In this document: positions 54,573 to 63,551 of the stretch, one piece after another | Layout: each line of letters starts with the position of its first letter | Numbering within the stretch: position 1 is the stretch's first letter | Source: Komagataeibacter sp. FXV3 | Lineage (GTDB): Bacteria > Pseudomonadota > Alphaproteobacteria > Acetobacterales > Acetobacteraceae | Reading direction: 5' to 3' | Assembly (NCBI RefSeq): GCF_015155755.1 | Contig: NZ_VWPI01000018.1 | Coordinates: 1-64,000, forward strand | DNA length: 64,000 nt | The notes under the pieces: generated by a model | Database searches by the model: none | Seen by the model: the letters and a program-made list of their open reading frames with translations, nothing else | Told to the model about the DNA's origin: nothing | Translations under genes and position numbers: made by a program

Positions 54573-54603
54573 AACCGGGACCACATACCATGTGGTCCCG
54601 GTT
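54573..54603. terminator. Bidirectional terminator after pit
   Basis: AACCGGGACCACA and TGTGGTCCCGGTT form a perfect 13-bp stem with a 5-base loop. A T run follows on both strands (CTTTTTTTG and TTTTTAT). It serves the convergent pit gene and read-through from ppk2. Confidence 0.88.
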
Positions 54604-54629
54604 CTTTTTTTGCGGAATATCAGACAGGA

Positions 54630-55997
54630 TCAGGCATTGAGGATATAGAACAGTCCGGCCGCGATCGTGATGGTGACCGGCAGGGTGCAGACCCACGCCA
54701 AGGCAATCTTGACCAGCATGCCACGGTTGATGCCCGAACCGGACCCCAGCATGGTGCCGGCAATACCGGCGGTGATGATATGTGTCGTGCTGACCGGCAG
54801 GCCGGTATAGCCCGCGGTGGCGATCAGGCCCGCGCCCACCAGTTCGGCCGATGCACCCTGCGCTGGCGTCAGGTGCGTATTGCCGATCTTTTCGCCCAGC
54901 GTATGCACGATCCGCTTGTAACCGATCATGGTGCCGATTCCCAGGCACAGTGCGCTGAGCAGGCGCACCCACCACGGCGCGTATTCCACCACCGGGCGCA
55001 TCTCGTTACCCAGCACCTTGGCCTGTGCGCGTTCGTGGGTCGAGGCGGCAGGATTGGCTGAAACCGCCTTCAGCCCCGCGACAACTTCATACATGTCCGC
55101 ACGCAGGACAGAGGGGACAATATGCTCCGCATCGGTCTGGGACAGGCGGCTTACCGCGGCAATCGCCTCGTCACGCAGGCCATCATGGTCGTACTGATCG
55201 ATCAGGGGGGCTGCACTGGTGGCGTATTCCGCAATATGGGGAATGCGCGGCGTGCTGTCGGGGGCCAGGGCAAAGGTGGCGGGCAGGATGCCGATGATGG
55301 TCAGCATGATCAGGCCGATGCTTTTCTGTCCGTCATTGCTGCCATGGGAAAAGCTGACGCCGGTGCAGGTCAGGATCAGCAGTCCCCGGACCCAGCCGCG
55401 TGTCGGCCTGTCACCCTGCGGCGGCTGGTACAGTTCGGGATCATGGACAAGGTGCTTGATAATGAAATACAGCCCACCCGCGCCAACCAGACCCAGCAGG
55501 GGCGAGATGGCCAGGGCGCGCAGGATTTTCCAGATCTGTGACCAGTCAACGCTGTTGCCCAGGTCACGCGTATGCAGCAGCGCATCGCCAATGGCGATTC
55601 CGATCAGCGCGCCGATGACGCAATGGGAACTGGAGTTCGGTATGCCAAACCACCACGTAAACAGGTTCCATGCCAGCGCCGTGCCAAACAGCGAAATCAG
55701 CATCGGCACGGCGGGGTCGCCATTGGGGGGTGACAGGACATCCGCCGGCAGTAGCTCAACCAGCCCGTAGGCCACGCTGATGCCGCCCAGCAGCACACCG
55801 ACAAAATTCATGCACCCCGACCAGATGACGGCGGTGCGGGGTTTGAGTGACCTGGTATAAATGACGGTCGCAACGGCATTGGCCGTATCATGGAAACCGT
55901 TTACGAATTCAAAGACGCAGACAAGCGCAAAGCATATGACCAGTGCGATGATGGAAAAAGCCGAATATGGCGCGAAGTGGAGCATGAAACAATACAC
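54630..55997 (-). CDS. pitA: Inorganic phosphate transporter, Pit family
   Basis: This 455-residue inner-membrane phosphate/proton symporter carries the two inverted Pit signatures: GFHDTANAVATVIYTR near residue 34 and GYTGLPVSTTHIITAGIAG near residue 390, with SHGSNDGQKSIGL near 215. Hydrophobic helices surround a long loop (residues about 235-335). The ATG at 55997 is used; an internal ATG at 55985 is possible. Convergent with ppk2, and upstream of the pst genes in opposite orientation. No Pho-box-like site is seen in front of it, as expected of a constitutive system. Confidence 0.94.
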   Translation of the reverse strand: MYCFMLHFAPYSAFSIIALVICFALVCVFEFVNGFHDTANAVATVIYTRSLKPRTAVIWSGCMNFVGVLLGGISVAYGLVELLPADVLSPPNGDPAVPMLISLFGTALAWNLFTWWFGIPNSSSHCVIGALIGIAIGDALLHTRDLGNSVDWSQIWKILRALAISPLLGLVGAGGLYFIIKHLVHDPELYQPPQGDRPTRGWVRGLLILTCTGVSFSHGSNDGQKSIGLIMLTIIGILPATFALAPDSTPRIPHIAEYATSAAPLIDQYDHDGLRDEAIAAVSRLSQTDAEHIVPSVLRADMYEVVAGLKAVSANPAASTHERAQAKVLGNEMRPVVEYAPWWVRLLSALCLGIGTMIGYKRIVHTLGEKIGNTHLTPAQGASAELVGAGLIATAGYTGLPVSTTHIITAGIAGTMLGSGSGINRGMLVKIALAWVCTLPVTITIAAGLFYILNA

Positions 55998-56130
55998 CAG
56001 TAAGTTATTGTTATGCGCACCATAAATAAGAATAAATTAAAATATAAGATGAACTTTATTTGTTTAATATAATATTCATATTTGCAATGGAACGCGAAAA
56101 TATCGCCTGCGATCCGCGCGGGGCGGGGTT

Positions 56131-56358
56131 TCAGGCCCGCAGGCGTGTGGTTTCCATTGTGCGCGGGGCCTTGGTGCGACCAAGCCGGAAGCGGCTGCGG
56201 GCCTGTGCCACGGCGGCTTCGAACGTGGGCAGGATGTCCCCGTCCATCTGCGTTACGCGTTCATGCATGGCGCGGAATTCATACGGCTCATCGGGACCGT
56301 TGTGGAAGACGATACCAACAAAGATCCCATCGATTTCGATAACGCTGGATTCAAACAT
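56131..56358 (-). CDS. Small protein of unknown function near the pst operon
   Basis: This 75-residue protein begins MFESSVIEIDGIFVGIVFHN and ends in a basic, Arg-rich tail. The ATG at 56356-56358 is preceded by CAGGAAA. I recognise no family. Its upstream region contains a Pho-box-like site oriented towards it, so it may be part of the phosphate-starvation response. Confidence 0.6.
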   Translation of the reverse strand: MFESSVIEIDGIFVGIVFHNGPDEPYEFRAMHERVTQMDGDILPTFEAAVAQARSRFRLGRTKAPRTMETTRLRA

Positions 56359-56460
56359 AAGGCTGTTTCCTGCCTGTTTTTCCGTAAGGGATGATATATG
56401 CAACACCGTCCCGATGCGGGTGCTATGCAGTAGTTCGCATGCGCGGGCAACCGGAAATAG

Positions 56461-56478
56461 ATGAACTTTCTATGACAG
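56461..56478 (-). promoter_or_regulatory. Pho-box-like site facing the small gene
   Basis: On the minus strand the site reads CTGTCATAGAAAGTTCAT. The first half matches the PhoB half-site CTGTCAT exactly; the second is weaker. It lies about 102 bases upstream of the small gene. Confidence 0.55.
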
Positions 56479-56514
56479 GCGCAAATATACACGCGTATGT
56501 GCATGTAATGGCTG

Positions 56515-56532
56515 GTGTCATAAAAACTTCAT
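56515..56532 (+). promoter_or_regulatory. Pho-box-like site facing the pst operon
   Basis: GTGTCATAAAAACTTCAT on the plus strand has the 7-4-7 layout of a Pho box and shares 15 of 18 positions with the oppositely oriented site at 56461. It lies 81 bases upstream of pstC. Confidence 0.6.
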
Positions 56533-56613
56533 ACAAAACAGATCAGGTTATTATTGCCATTGCTCACCATGGCGGCCTAGTTCTGCTGTTGTGACATATA
56601 CATCAGGAATTAG

Positions 56614-57591
56614 ATGATGGAACTTCCATCCACCATTACGGCCGGCGATGGCGCCGCAATGGACAAGAATACGCGCGGGCGGTTTGGCGATCTGGTTTTT
56701 GGCATGATCGCCCGCCTGGCGGGATGGTTCATCCTGCTGGTCATGGCGGGTATTGTCATTGTGCTGGCCAGCGGGGGATGGCGGGCATTTTCCACCTTTG
56801 GTCCCGGTTTTTTCACCAGTACGGCATGGAACCCGATTTCAGATCATTTTGGTGCCGCGACCTCCATTTTCGGTACCCTGGTCACCACCCTGATCGCCCT
56901 TGTCTTTGCCGTGCCGTTTGCATTTGGCGTGGCGTTCTGGCTGGTGGAAATGGCGCCACCGGCACTGGCGCGGTTTATTGAAACCGCCGTGCAGCTTCTG
57001 GCGGCCGTGCCCTCCATCATATTTGGCATGTGGGGTTTTTTCATCGTGGTGCCGTTCATGGCCCATTACATTGAACCCATGGTGACGCATTACCTGGGCC
57101 ACGTGCCCGCAATCGGCCTGCTGTTCCGTGGCGCGCCCTATGGCACCGGGTTACTGACTGGCGGGCTGATCCTGGCCATCATGATTACGCCATTCATCTG
57201 TTCGGTCATGACGGATGTATTTGTCTCCATCCCCGCCGTGCTGAAGGAAAGCGCCTTCGGCCTTGGCGCCACGCGGTGGGAGGTGATGCGTCAGGTGGTC
57301 CTGCCGTGGTCGCGGCAGGCGGTCATGGGCGGCATCATGCTGGGGACGGGGCGTGCATTGGGTGAGACGATGGCCGTGACCTTCGTCATTGGCAACAGCA
57401 ACCGCATGGGCTGGTCGCTGTTCGCGCCGGGCAACACCATTGCATCACTGATTGCGCTGGAATTTCCCGAAAGTTCGGCAGGCAGCCTGAAACTGTCGGC
57501 CCTGCTGGCCCTTGGGGCGATCCTTATGATCATTTCGTTCATTACCCTGGCCTGCTCGCGCATTTTCCTGCAGCGCGGCACGTCAAGTTGA
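56614..57591 (+). CDS. pstC: Phosphate ABC transporter permease PstC
   Basis: This 325-residue permease of the high-affinity phosphate importer has about six helices and the coupling-loop motif ESAFGLGATRWEVMRQVVLPWS near residues 210-230, followed by GRALGETMAVTFVIGN. Length fits PstC. CAGGAA precedes the ATG. It is the first gene of pstC-pstA-pstB-phoU. No pstS gene precedes it, although the binding protein is usually encoded in this operon. Pho-box-like sites upstream suggest induction under phosphate limitation. Confidence 0.93.
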   Translation: MMELPSTITAGDGAAMDKNTRGRFGDLVFGMIARLAGWFILLVMAGIVIVLASGGWRAFSTFGPGFFTSTAWNPISDHFGAATSIFGTLVTTLIALVFAVPFAFGVAFWLVEMAPPALARFIETAVQLLAAVPSIIFGMWGFFIVVPFMAHYIEPMVTHYLGHVPAIGLLFRGAPYGTGLLTGGLILAIMITPFICSVMTDVFVSIPAVLKESAFGLGATRWEVMRQVVLPWSRQAVMGGIMLGTGRALGETMAVTFVIGNSNRMGWSLFAPGNTIASLIALEFPESSAGSLKLSALLALGAILMIISFITLACSRIFLQRGTSS

Positions 57592-57599
57592 GGAAGTCC

Positions 57600-58499
57600 A
57601 TGATGTCGGCTCCCCAATCACAATCCACTGATGCCGGTGGATGGCAGCGTGGCGGCGCGCAGGCCGTGCGGCGCAGGCTGGTTGAACGGTTTGTCAGCCT
57701 TTTGTGCAACATGGCGACGGTTGTCGTGCTGTTCGTGCTGTTTTCAATTTTATGGACACTGATCACACGTGGGGCAGGGGGGCTGTCGCTGCCGACCTTC
57801 CTGCACAGCACGGCGGCGCCCGGCAGCGGTGGCGGTCTGGCGAACGCCATTATCGGCAGTTGCGAACAGACCGGCCTAGCCGCCCTGATCGGCACGCCGA
57901 TCGGCATGATGGCGGGGATCTACCTGTCCGAATTTGGTCAGGACGGGCGGATTGTCTCGCTGGTCCGGTTTGTTTCGGACATGCTGCTGTCGGTGCCGTC
58001 CATTCTGGTGGGGCTGTTCATCTACCTGATCATCGTGGAACCGGCGGGGCATTTTTCCGGCATGGCAGGCACGCTGGCGCTGGCGGTGCTGTTCATCCCC
58101 ATCGTCGTCCGCACGACGGAAGACATGCTGCGCCTTGTCCCCCGCGCCATGCGCGAAGCGGCCTATGCGCTGGGTGCGCCGGGGTGGCGGGTGATCCTGA
58201 ATGTCTGCCTGCGTTCGGCGCGGGGCGGCATCATGACCGGCATCCTGCTGGCACTGGCGCGGATATCGGGTGAGACGGCGCCTTTGCTTTTTACCTCCCT
58301 TGGCAACCTGAACTGGTCCACCAACCTCAATGCGCCAATGGCCAGCCTGCCGGTCACGATCTACCAGTACGCCGGTTCGGCCTATGATGACTGGGTGCAG
58401 ATGGCATGGACCGGGGCATTGCTGATTACTGTCGCGGTGCTTGCGACAAACATCCTCGCCCGCTGGTGGCTGACGCGTAATGGATCCGCACAACAATGA
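57600..58499 (+). CDS. pstA: Phosphate ABC transporter permease PstA
   Basis: This second permease subunit, of about 299 residues, has six expected helices, the coupling loop [23 protein letters not shown] near residues 190-210 and [15 protein letters not shown]. The frame opens at a TTG (57588), but ATG at 57600 or 57603 with GAGGAA just upstream is more likely. It follows pstC by 8 bases and overlaps pstB by 4 bases (ATGA). Confidence 0.93.
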   Translation: MMSAPQSQSTDAGGWQRGGAQAVRRRLVERFVSLLCNMATVVVLFVLFSILWTLITRGAGGLSLPTFLHSTAAPGSGGGLANAIIGSCEQTGLAALIGTPIGMMAGIYLSEFGQDGRIVSLVRFVSDMLLSVPSILVGLFIYLIIVEPAGHFSGMAGTLALAVLFIPIVVRTTEDMLRLVPRAMREAAYALGAPGWRVILNVCLRSARGGIMTGILLALARISGETAPLLFTSLGNLNWSTNLNAPMASLPVTIYQYAGSAYDDWVQMAWTGALLITVAVLATNILARWWLTRNGSAQQ

Positions 58500-59293
58500 A
58501 CAAAATCATCATGGATGACACGATTGGCCGCGACACGGTTCTGCCGGCGCTGGCGATACGCAACCTGAATTTCTGGTACGGCAGCAACCATGCGCTGAAA
58601 GACATATCGCTGGATTTCCCGATCCATCAGGTCACGGGCATGATCGGGCCGTCAGGCTGTGGCAAGTCAACGCTGCTGCGTATCCTCAACCGCATGTATG
58701 ACCTTTATCCCGGCCAGCGCGCGACGGGGGAGGTGCTGTTTGATGGACGCAACATCCTGTCCCCCGGTCTGGATGTGAACGTGCTGCGTTCGCGCATTGG
58801 CATGGTGTTCCAGAAACCCACGCCGTTTCCCATGTCCATTTATGACAACATCGCCTTTGGCGTGCGGCTGCATGAACGCCTGTCACGCGCGGATATGGAC
58901 CAGCGTGTGGAAGGTGTGTTGCGGCGCGTGGCGCTGTGGAACGAGGTCAAGGACCGGCTCAATGCTTCCGCCGCTGCCCTGTCGGGCGGGCAGCAGCAGC
59001 GCCTGTGCATTGCCCGCACCATTGCGACCCGACCCGAGGTTATCCTGCTGGATGAACCGACCAGTGCGCTGGATCCGATTTCCACTGCCCGGATCGAGGA
59101 ACTGCTGGATGAACTGAAGCAGGAATTTTCCATCGCCATCGTGACGCACAACCTGCAGCAGGCGGCCCGATGCGCGGACCGTGTCGCGTTTTTCTACATG
59201 GGTGAACTGGTGGAGGTGGATACGGCGGACAAGATGTTCACCGCCCCCCATGCCAAGCGCACCCAGGATTATATTACCGGCCGCTTCGGCTGA
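58496..59293 (+). CDS. pstB: Phosphate ABC transporter ATP-binding protein PstB
   Basis: This 265-residue ATPase powers phosphate import. Walker A is GPSGCGKST near residue 52, signature LSGGQQQR near 162 and Walker [14 protein letters not shown] near 185. PstB-specific features include [10 protein letters not shown] and [21 protein letters not shown]. The ATG overlaps the pstA stop, showing translational coupling; phoU follows after 17 bases. Confidence 0.96.
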   Translation: MNKIIMDDTIGRDTVLPALAIRNLNFWYGSNHALKDISLDFPIHQVTGMIGPSGCGKSTLLRILNRMYDLYPGQRATGEVLFDGRNILSPGLDVNVLRSRIGMVFQKPTPFPMSIYDNIAFGVRLHERLSRADMDQRVEGVLRRVALWNEVKDRLNASAAALSGGQQQRLCIARTIATRPEVILLDEPTSALDPISTARIEELLDELKQEFSIAIVTHNLQQAARCADRVAFFYMGELVEVDTADKMFTAPHAKRTQDYITGRFG

Positions 59294-59310
59294 CAGCGAA
59301 AGCAGTAACG

Positions 59311-60006
59311 ATGCCACATGAATCCGTACACACGGTCCAGAGTTATGAACAGGAACTGGAACAGCTCCGTTCGCTGGTAAACAAGATGGGTGGCCTGGTG
59401 GAACGGCAGGTGGCGCAGGCCATTACCGCCGTGGTCGAACATGATGAGGAGGCGGCCCTCGACGCGCCCGAAATGGACCCGCAGGTTGATGAACTGGAAC
59501 GCGAGACCGAGGCGCTGGTCATTCGCCTGCTGGCGCTGCGCGCACCCATGGCGGGCGACCTGCGTGAGGTCGTGGTCGCGCTGAAAATCTCGGGCGATCT
59601 TGAACGCATCGGGGATTGCGCGGCCTCCATCGCACGGCGCGCCATGCGCAACGAACTGCTGTCATGTCCCATTTCGCTGACAGGACTGCACAGCATGGGG
59701 CGTCTTGTGCAGGAAAACCTGCGGTGTACCATTGATGCGATGGACCAGCGCGACCCGGAACTGGCGCGTATTGTCTGGCATTCGGATACGGCGGTGGATG
59801 AACTCTATGTCTCCCTGTTCCGTGAACTGGTGACCTACATGATGGAAGACCCGCGCAATATCGGCCCCTGTGCCCATCTGCTGTTCATTGCCAAGAACCT
59901 TGAACGCATTGGCGACCATGCCACCAATATCTCCGAACGCGTCTATTACGCCGTAACTGGCAACATCCTGCCAATCGTGCGGCCGCGTGGGAAAACATTC
60001 GACTGA
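59311..60006 (+). CDS. phoU: Phosphate-signalling protein PhoU
   Basis: This 231-residue all-helical protein has two PhoU repeats, each with the metal-binding pattern E/D-x3-D: LKISGDLERIGDCAASIARR near residue 90 and LERIGDHATNISERVYY near 195. It links the Pst transporter to the PhoR kinase and restrains the phosphate-starvation response when phosphate is plentiful. It ends the pstC-pstA-pstB-phoU operon. phoB is absent from the downstream side, unlike in many alphaproteobacteria. Confidence 0.95.
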   Translation: MPHESVHTVQSYEQELEQLRSLVNKMGGLVERQVAQAITAVVEHDEEAALDAPEMDPQVDELERETEALVIRLLALRAPMAGDLREVVVALKISGDLERIGDCAASIARRAMRNELLSCPISLTGLHSMGRLVQENLRCTIDAMDQRDPELARIVWHSDTAVDELYVSLFRELVTYMMEDPRNIGPCAHLLFIAKNLERIGDHATNISERVYYAVTGNILPIVRPRGKTFD

Positions 60007-60015
60007 AAACCATCC

Positions 60016-60049
60016 CTGCCGTCGCCCCGCTGCCTGCGGGCGATGGCAG
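60016..60049 (+). terminator. Hairpin after phoU
   Basis: CTGCCGTCGCCCCGC and GCGGGCGATGGCAG form a long GC-rich stem with one mismatch, 10 bases past the phoU stop. No T run follows. It probably ends the pst transcript. Confidence 0.55.
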
Positions 60050-60301
60050 TATGTATTCAACTATACCGCGTAGGGATCTGACAGGCCGCGTATGGATCAA
60101 TGCCCCATCACGGTCATGCCCGTCGGTGGGCATCGGTTCATGACGGTAATACGGGGTAATGCATTGTGGTGGAGGACAGGGGGGTTTTTCCTGCCTGTGT
60201 CGTGCGGAGCCTGGAACGCGGTCGCACCGGTTGGCATGGTCACGGGGGCATGTGTTATGACAGTGCCATTGTGCTGTTTCCAGACCGGATGATTTTCCTG
60301 A

Positions 60302-61723
60302 ATGACCGATTGCCCTTCTTCCCCCGCTGACCGTCTTGATGGCGTGCTGGCCACCTTGCGTAAAAATGGCCTGGCGGCGCGTATCAGCACCTCCCCCTCC
60401 GTGCTGGAAGCCCATAGCCATGGGGAGGCCATGGATGCTGCCTGCCTGCCCGCCGCCGTGGTCTTTGCGGAATCGACGGATGATGTCGCAGCCGTATTGC
60501 GGGCCTGCCATGCCCATCGGGTGCCTGTTGTGGCCTTTGGGGCCGGGACATCGGTGGAAGGGCACGTCACCCCGGCGGAACATGGCATAAGCCTTGACCT
60601 GTCGGGCATGACGGACATCGTTGAACTGAACGCCGAGGACCTTGACTGCCGCGTGCAGGCCGGTCTGACCCGTCAGGCCCTGAATGCGCAGATCCGCGAT
60701 ACGGGCCTGTTCTTCCCGGTCGATCCGGGTGGGGAGGCCACTCTGGGCGGCATGTGCGCCACCCGTGCATCGGGCACGGCGGCAGTGCGCTATGGCACGA
60801 TGAAGGAAAATGTCCTTGGGCTGACTGTCGTGCTGGCGACGGGGGAAGTGATCCGTACGGGGGGGCGCGTGCGCAAGTCATCCACCGGATATGATCTGAC
60901 ATCGCTGTTCATCGGGTCGGAAGGCACGCTGGGTATCGTAACCGAGGTCCAGCTGCGCCTGCACGGGCGGCCCGAAACCATTTCCGCTGCCGTCTGTCAG
61001 TTTGCCAACCTGAATGACGCCGTGCAGACGGCCATTGAAATCATCCAGTGCGGCATTCCCATTAGCCGCGTTGAACTGCTGGATGATGTGCAGATGGCTG
61101 CATCCATCCGTTATTCCGGCCTGACGGGGTATGAACCGCTGACCACGCTGTTCTTTGAATTCGCGGGCGCGCCGGCGGCGGTGGCCGAACAGGTGACCCA
61201 GACCGAGGCGATCGCCCTGTCCAATAACGGCCTGTCCTTTGCCTGGGCTGACACGGCGGAGGACCGCACACGGCTGTGGAAAGCCCGGCATGACGCGTTC
61301 TGGGCGGCGAAGGCGATCGAACCGACCGCGCGCGTCATTTCCACCGACTGCATCGTGCCCATTTCCCGTCTGGCGGAACTGATCGCGGGCGTGCGGGAAG
61401 ATATTGCCCAATCAGGACTGCGCGTGCCCCTGCTGGGGCATGTGGGGGATGGTAATTTCCATGCCCTGATCATTACCGACCACACGCCCGAGGGATATGC
61501 CCGCGCGCTGGATCTGGACCGCAAGATCGTATTCCGCGCTTTGGCGCTGGGTGGATCGTGCAGCGGGGAACACGGCGTGGGCATGGGCAAGCTGGAATTT
61601 CTGGAAACCGAACATGGTGATGGCACGCTGAGCGTCATGCGCGCGCTGAAGAACACCATGGATCCCCACCATATCCTTAATCCCGGCAAGCTGCTGCCAC
61701 CGGGGCGTGTGTATCAGGGGTGA
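60302..61723 (+). CDS. FAD-binding D-lactate/glycolate-type dehydrogenase
   Basis: This 473-residue flavoprotein belongs to the GlcD/LDHD family of the vanillyl-alcohol-oxidase fold. The FAD-binding part shows AFGAGTSVEGHVTPAEHGISLDLS-type sequence near residue 80, and PVDPGGEATLGGMCATRASGTAAVRYG, which begins near residue 135. The C-terminal cap has HVGDGNFHALI near residue 380 and SGEHGVGMGKLEFL near 420, which supply the active-site His and metal ligands. It likely oxidises D-lactate (or glycolate) to the keto acid with electrons going to cytochrome or quinone. It stands alone, so a single-subunit D-lactate dehydrogenase is favoured over the glycolate oxidase complex. Confidence 0.9.
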   Translation: MTDCPSSPADRLDGVLATLRKNGLAARISTSPSVLEAHSHGEAMDAACLPAAVVFAESTDDVAAVLRACHAHRVPVVAFGAGTSVEGHVTPAEHGISLDLSGMTDIVELNAEDLDCRVQAGLTRQALNAQIRDTGLFFPVDPGGEATLGGMCATRASGTAAVRYGTMKENVLGLTVVLATGEVIRTGGRVRKSSTGYDLTSLFIGSEGTLGIVTEVQLRLHGRPETISAAVCQFANLNDAVQTAIEIIQCGIPISRVELLDDVQMAASIRYSGLTGYEPLTTLFFEFAGAPAAVAEQVTQTEAIALSNNGLSFAWADTAEDRTRLWKARHDAFWAAKAIEPTARVISTDCIVPISRLAELIAGVREDIAQSGLRVPLLGHVGDGNFHALIITDHTPEGYARALDLDRKIVFRALALGGSCSGEHGVGMGKLEFLETEHGDGTLSVMRALKNTMDPHHILNPGKLLPPGRVYQG

Positions 61724-61926
61724 TGCAGGCTGCCGCCCTTTCCCTGTTCCCGGAGAAGGGTGGTGAAGGTCATATTTAACGATATTTTTTGTGAAATTAA
61801 AAAGCACGACACAATCATATAATTTCATATAACTACAAAAATAGTTGTATTAATTTTATTTTCCTTCATGATGCAGGGATTGGGTGAGGCCGTTTCGCCC
61901 GCCCATTGCATGAAGGATCGGCGCGT

Positions 61927-62760
61927 ATGCCCGCCAATGTCATTCCCTTCGCATCCGTCCCGTGGCACGGGCGTACCGTGCTGCGTCATGTGGATGCGCA
62001 CGCCCTGCTGCGTTATGTCTCCCCGGTCATTCTGGTGCTGATGTGGCAGGGGGCATGTTCCACCGGGATGGTGTCCACCCGGCAGGTGGCGTCCCCGGTG
62101 CAGGTGATCATGACGGGGTGGGGCCTGCTGCGGGATGGCACGTTGGGTGCGAACCTTGGCGTATCCCTTGCCCGCGCGGCGACCGGCCTTGCCATTGCGG
62201 TAGTGCTGGGGGTGGGATTTGCGCTGATATCGGGCCTGTCGCGACTGGGCGAGGATATTGTCGATGCCCCGCTGCAGATCCTGCGCACGCTGCCCGCCCT
62301 TGCCATGGTGCCGCTGTTCATCCTGTGGTTCGGCATTGGGGAGATACCCAAGATCGCCCTTGTCGCACTGGGGGCGACCTTTCCCATCTATCTCAACCTG
62401 CACAAGGGCATCCGTTCGATTGATCCCCGCCTGCTGGAAATGGCCCGCACGCTGGGCCTGTCGCGCATGCAGACCATCCGCGACGTGATCCTGCCCGGTG
62501 CGCTGCCTGACCTGCTGGTGGGGCTGCGTTTTGCGGTGGGCATGTCGTGGCTCATGCTGGTGGTGGCGGAACAGGTGAATGCCGAAAGCGGTATTGGCCA
62601 CATGATGATGGAGGCGCAGGATTTCCTGCGCACGGACATCATCATGGTGGGACTTGTGATCTACGGCCTGCTGGGCCTTGTGTCGGATCAGGTCGTGCGT
62701 CTGATGGAGCGTGTGTTCCTGTCATGGCGGCCGGTTCACCAGCGGGGACAGGGGGCATGA
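61927..62760 (+). CDS. ABC transporter permease, SsuC/TauC-like
   Basis: This 277-residue inner-membrane permease of the nitrate/sulfonate/taurine importer family has five or six helices and the coupling loop EMARTLGLSRMQTIRDVILPGALPDLL near residues 175-200. The ATG at 61927 with AAGGAT upstream is preferred to a TTG at 61906. It overlaps the ATPase gene by 4 bases. No substrate-binding protein gene is adjacent, so the substrate (sulfonate, taurine, nitrate or a pyrimidine-like compound) is open. Confidence 0.87.
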   Translation: MPANVIPFASVPWHGRTVLRHVDAHALLRYVSPVILVLMWQGACSTGMVSTRQVASPVQVIMTGWGLLRDGTLGANLGVSLARAATGLAIAVVLGVGFALISGLSRLGEDIVDAPLQILRTLPALAMVPLFILWFGIGEIPKIALVALGATFPIYLNLHKGIRSIDPRLLEMARTLGLSRMQTIRDVILPGALPDLLVGLRFAVGMSWLMLVVAEQVNAESGIGHMMMEAQDFLRTDIIMVGLVIYGLLGLVSDQVVRLMERVFLSWRPVHQRGQGA

Positions 62761-63506
62761 ACGCCGCGGTCATGACGAATGGGACGCGTGACGTGTCTTC
62801 CCCAAAGAATGGCGTCGTTGCCATAAATGGCCTGACACGCCGTTTCGGGCGCGGGCCTGCGGTGCTGGACAGGCTTGACCTGACCATTGCACCGGGGGAA
62901 TTCGTGGCCCTGCTGGGCCATAGTGGTTCGGGCAAATCCACCCTGCTGCGCACGCTGGCGGGGCTTGATCCGGTGCATGAAGGTACGGTTGCGCGCCCTG
63001 ATTCGGTTTCGGTCGTGTTTCAGGACGGACGCCTGCTGCCATGGAAGCGGGTATGGGAAAACGTCGTGCTGGGGCAGGCGGGGGCTGACCGTCGCAGGCG
63101 CGCGATTGCGATGCTGGAGGAAGTCGGCCTGGGCCACCGTGTGGATGCGTGGCCGCTGACCCTGTCGGGTGGGGAAACGCAGCGTGCCGCACTGGCGCGC
63201 GCGCTGGTGCGCAGGCCAGTCTTCCTTATGCTGGATGAACCTTTTGCCGCCCTCGATGCACTGGCACGACTGAAGATGCAGCGGCTGGTGGCGCGGTTAT
63301 GGGCGCGCCATGGCTGCGCGGTGCTGCTGGTCACGCATGATGTGGATGAAGCGCTGATGCTGGCTGACCGTGCCATTGTGCTGGACCGTGGCCGCATCCG
63401 CACCGACATCACCATTGCCCTTGAACGCCCGCGCCATCATGCCGATCCGGGTTTCATCCACCTGCGTGGCGTATTGCTGGATGCGCTGGGTGTGCATGAT
63501 GATTAG
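62757..63506 (+). CDS. ABC transporter ATP-binding protein, SsuB/TauB-like
   Basis: This 249-residue ATPase has Walker A GHSGSGKST near residue 57, signature LSGGETQR near 140, Walker B FLMLDEPFAALDA near 160 and switch VTHDVDEALML. The Q-loop DGRLLPWKRVWENV is characteristic of the SsuB group. The ATG at 62757 overlaps the permease stop (ATGA). A nitroreductase gene follows after 45 bases and may be in the same operon. Confidence 0.9.
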   Translation: MNAAVMTNGTRDVSSPKNGVVAINGLTRRFGRGPAVLDRLDLTIAPGEFVALLGHSGSGKSTLLRTLAGLDPVHEGTVARPDSVSVVFQDGRLLPWKRVWENVVLGQAGADRRRRAIAMLEEVGLGHRVDAWPLTLSGGETQRAALARALVRRPVFLMLDEPFAALDALARLKMQRLVARLWARHGCAVLLVTHDVDEALMLADRAIVLDRGRIRTDITIALERPRHHADPGFIHLRGVLLDALGVHDD

Positions 63507-63551
63507 GCGCGCCCGCATGTTGACACCACCTTCCAACCATACAGGCCTGAC

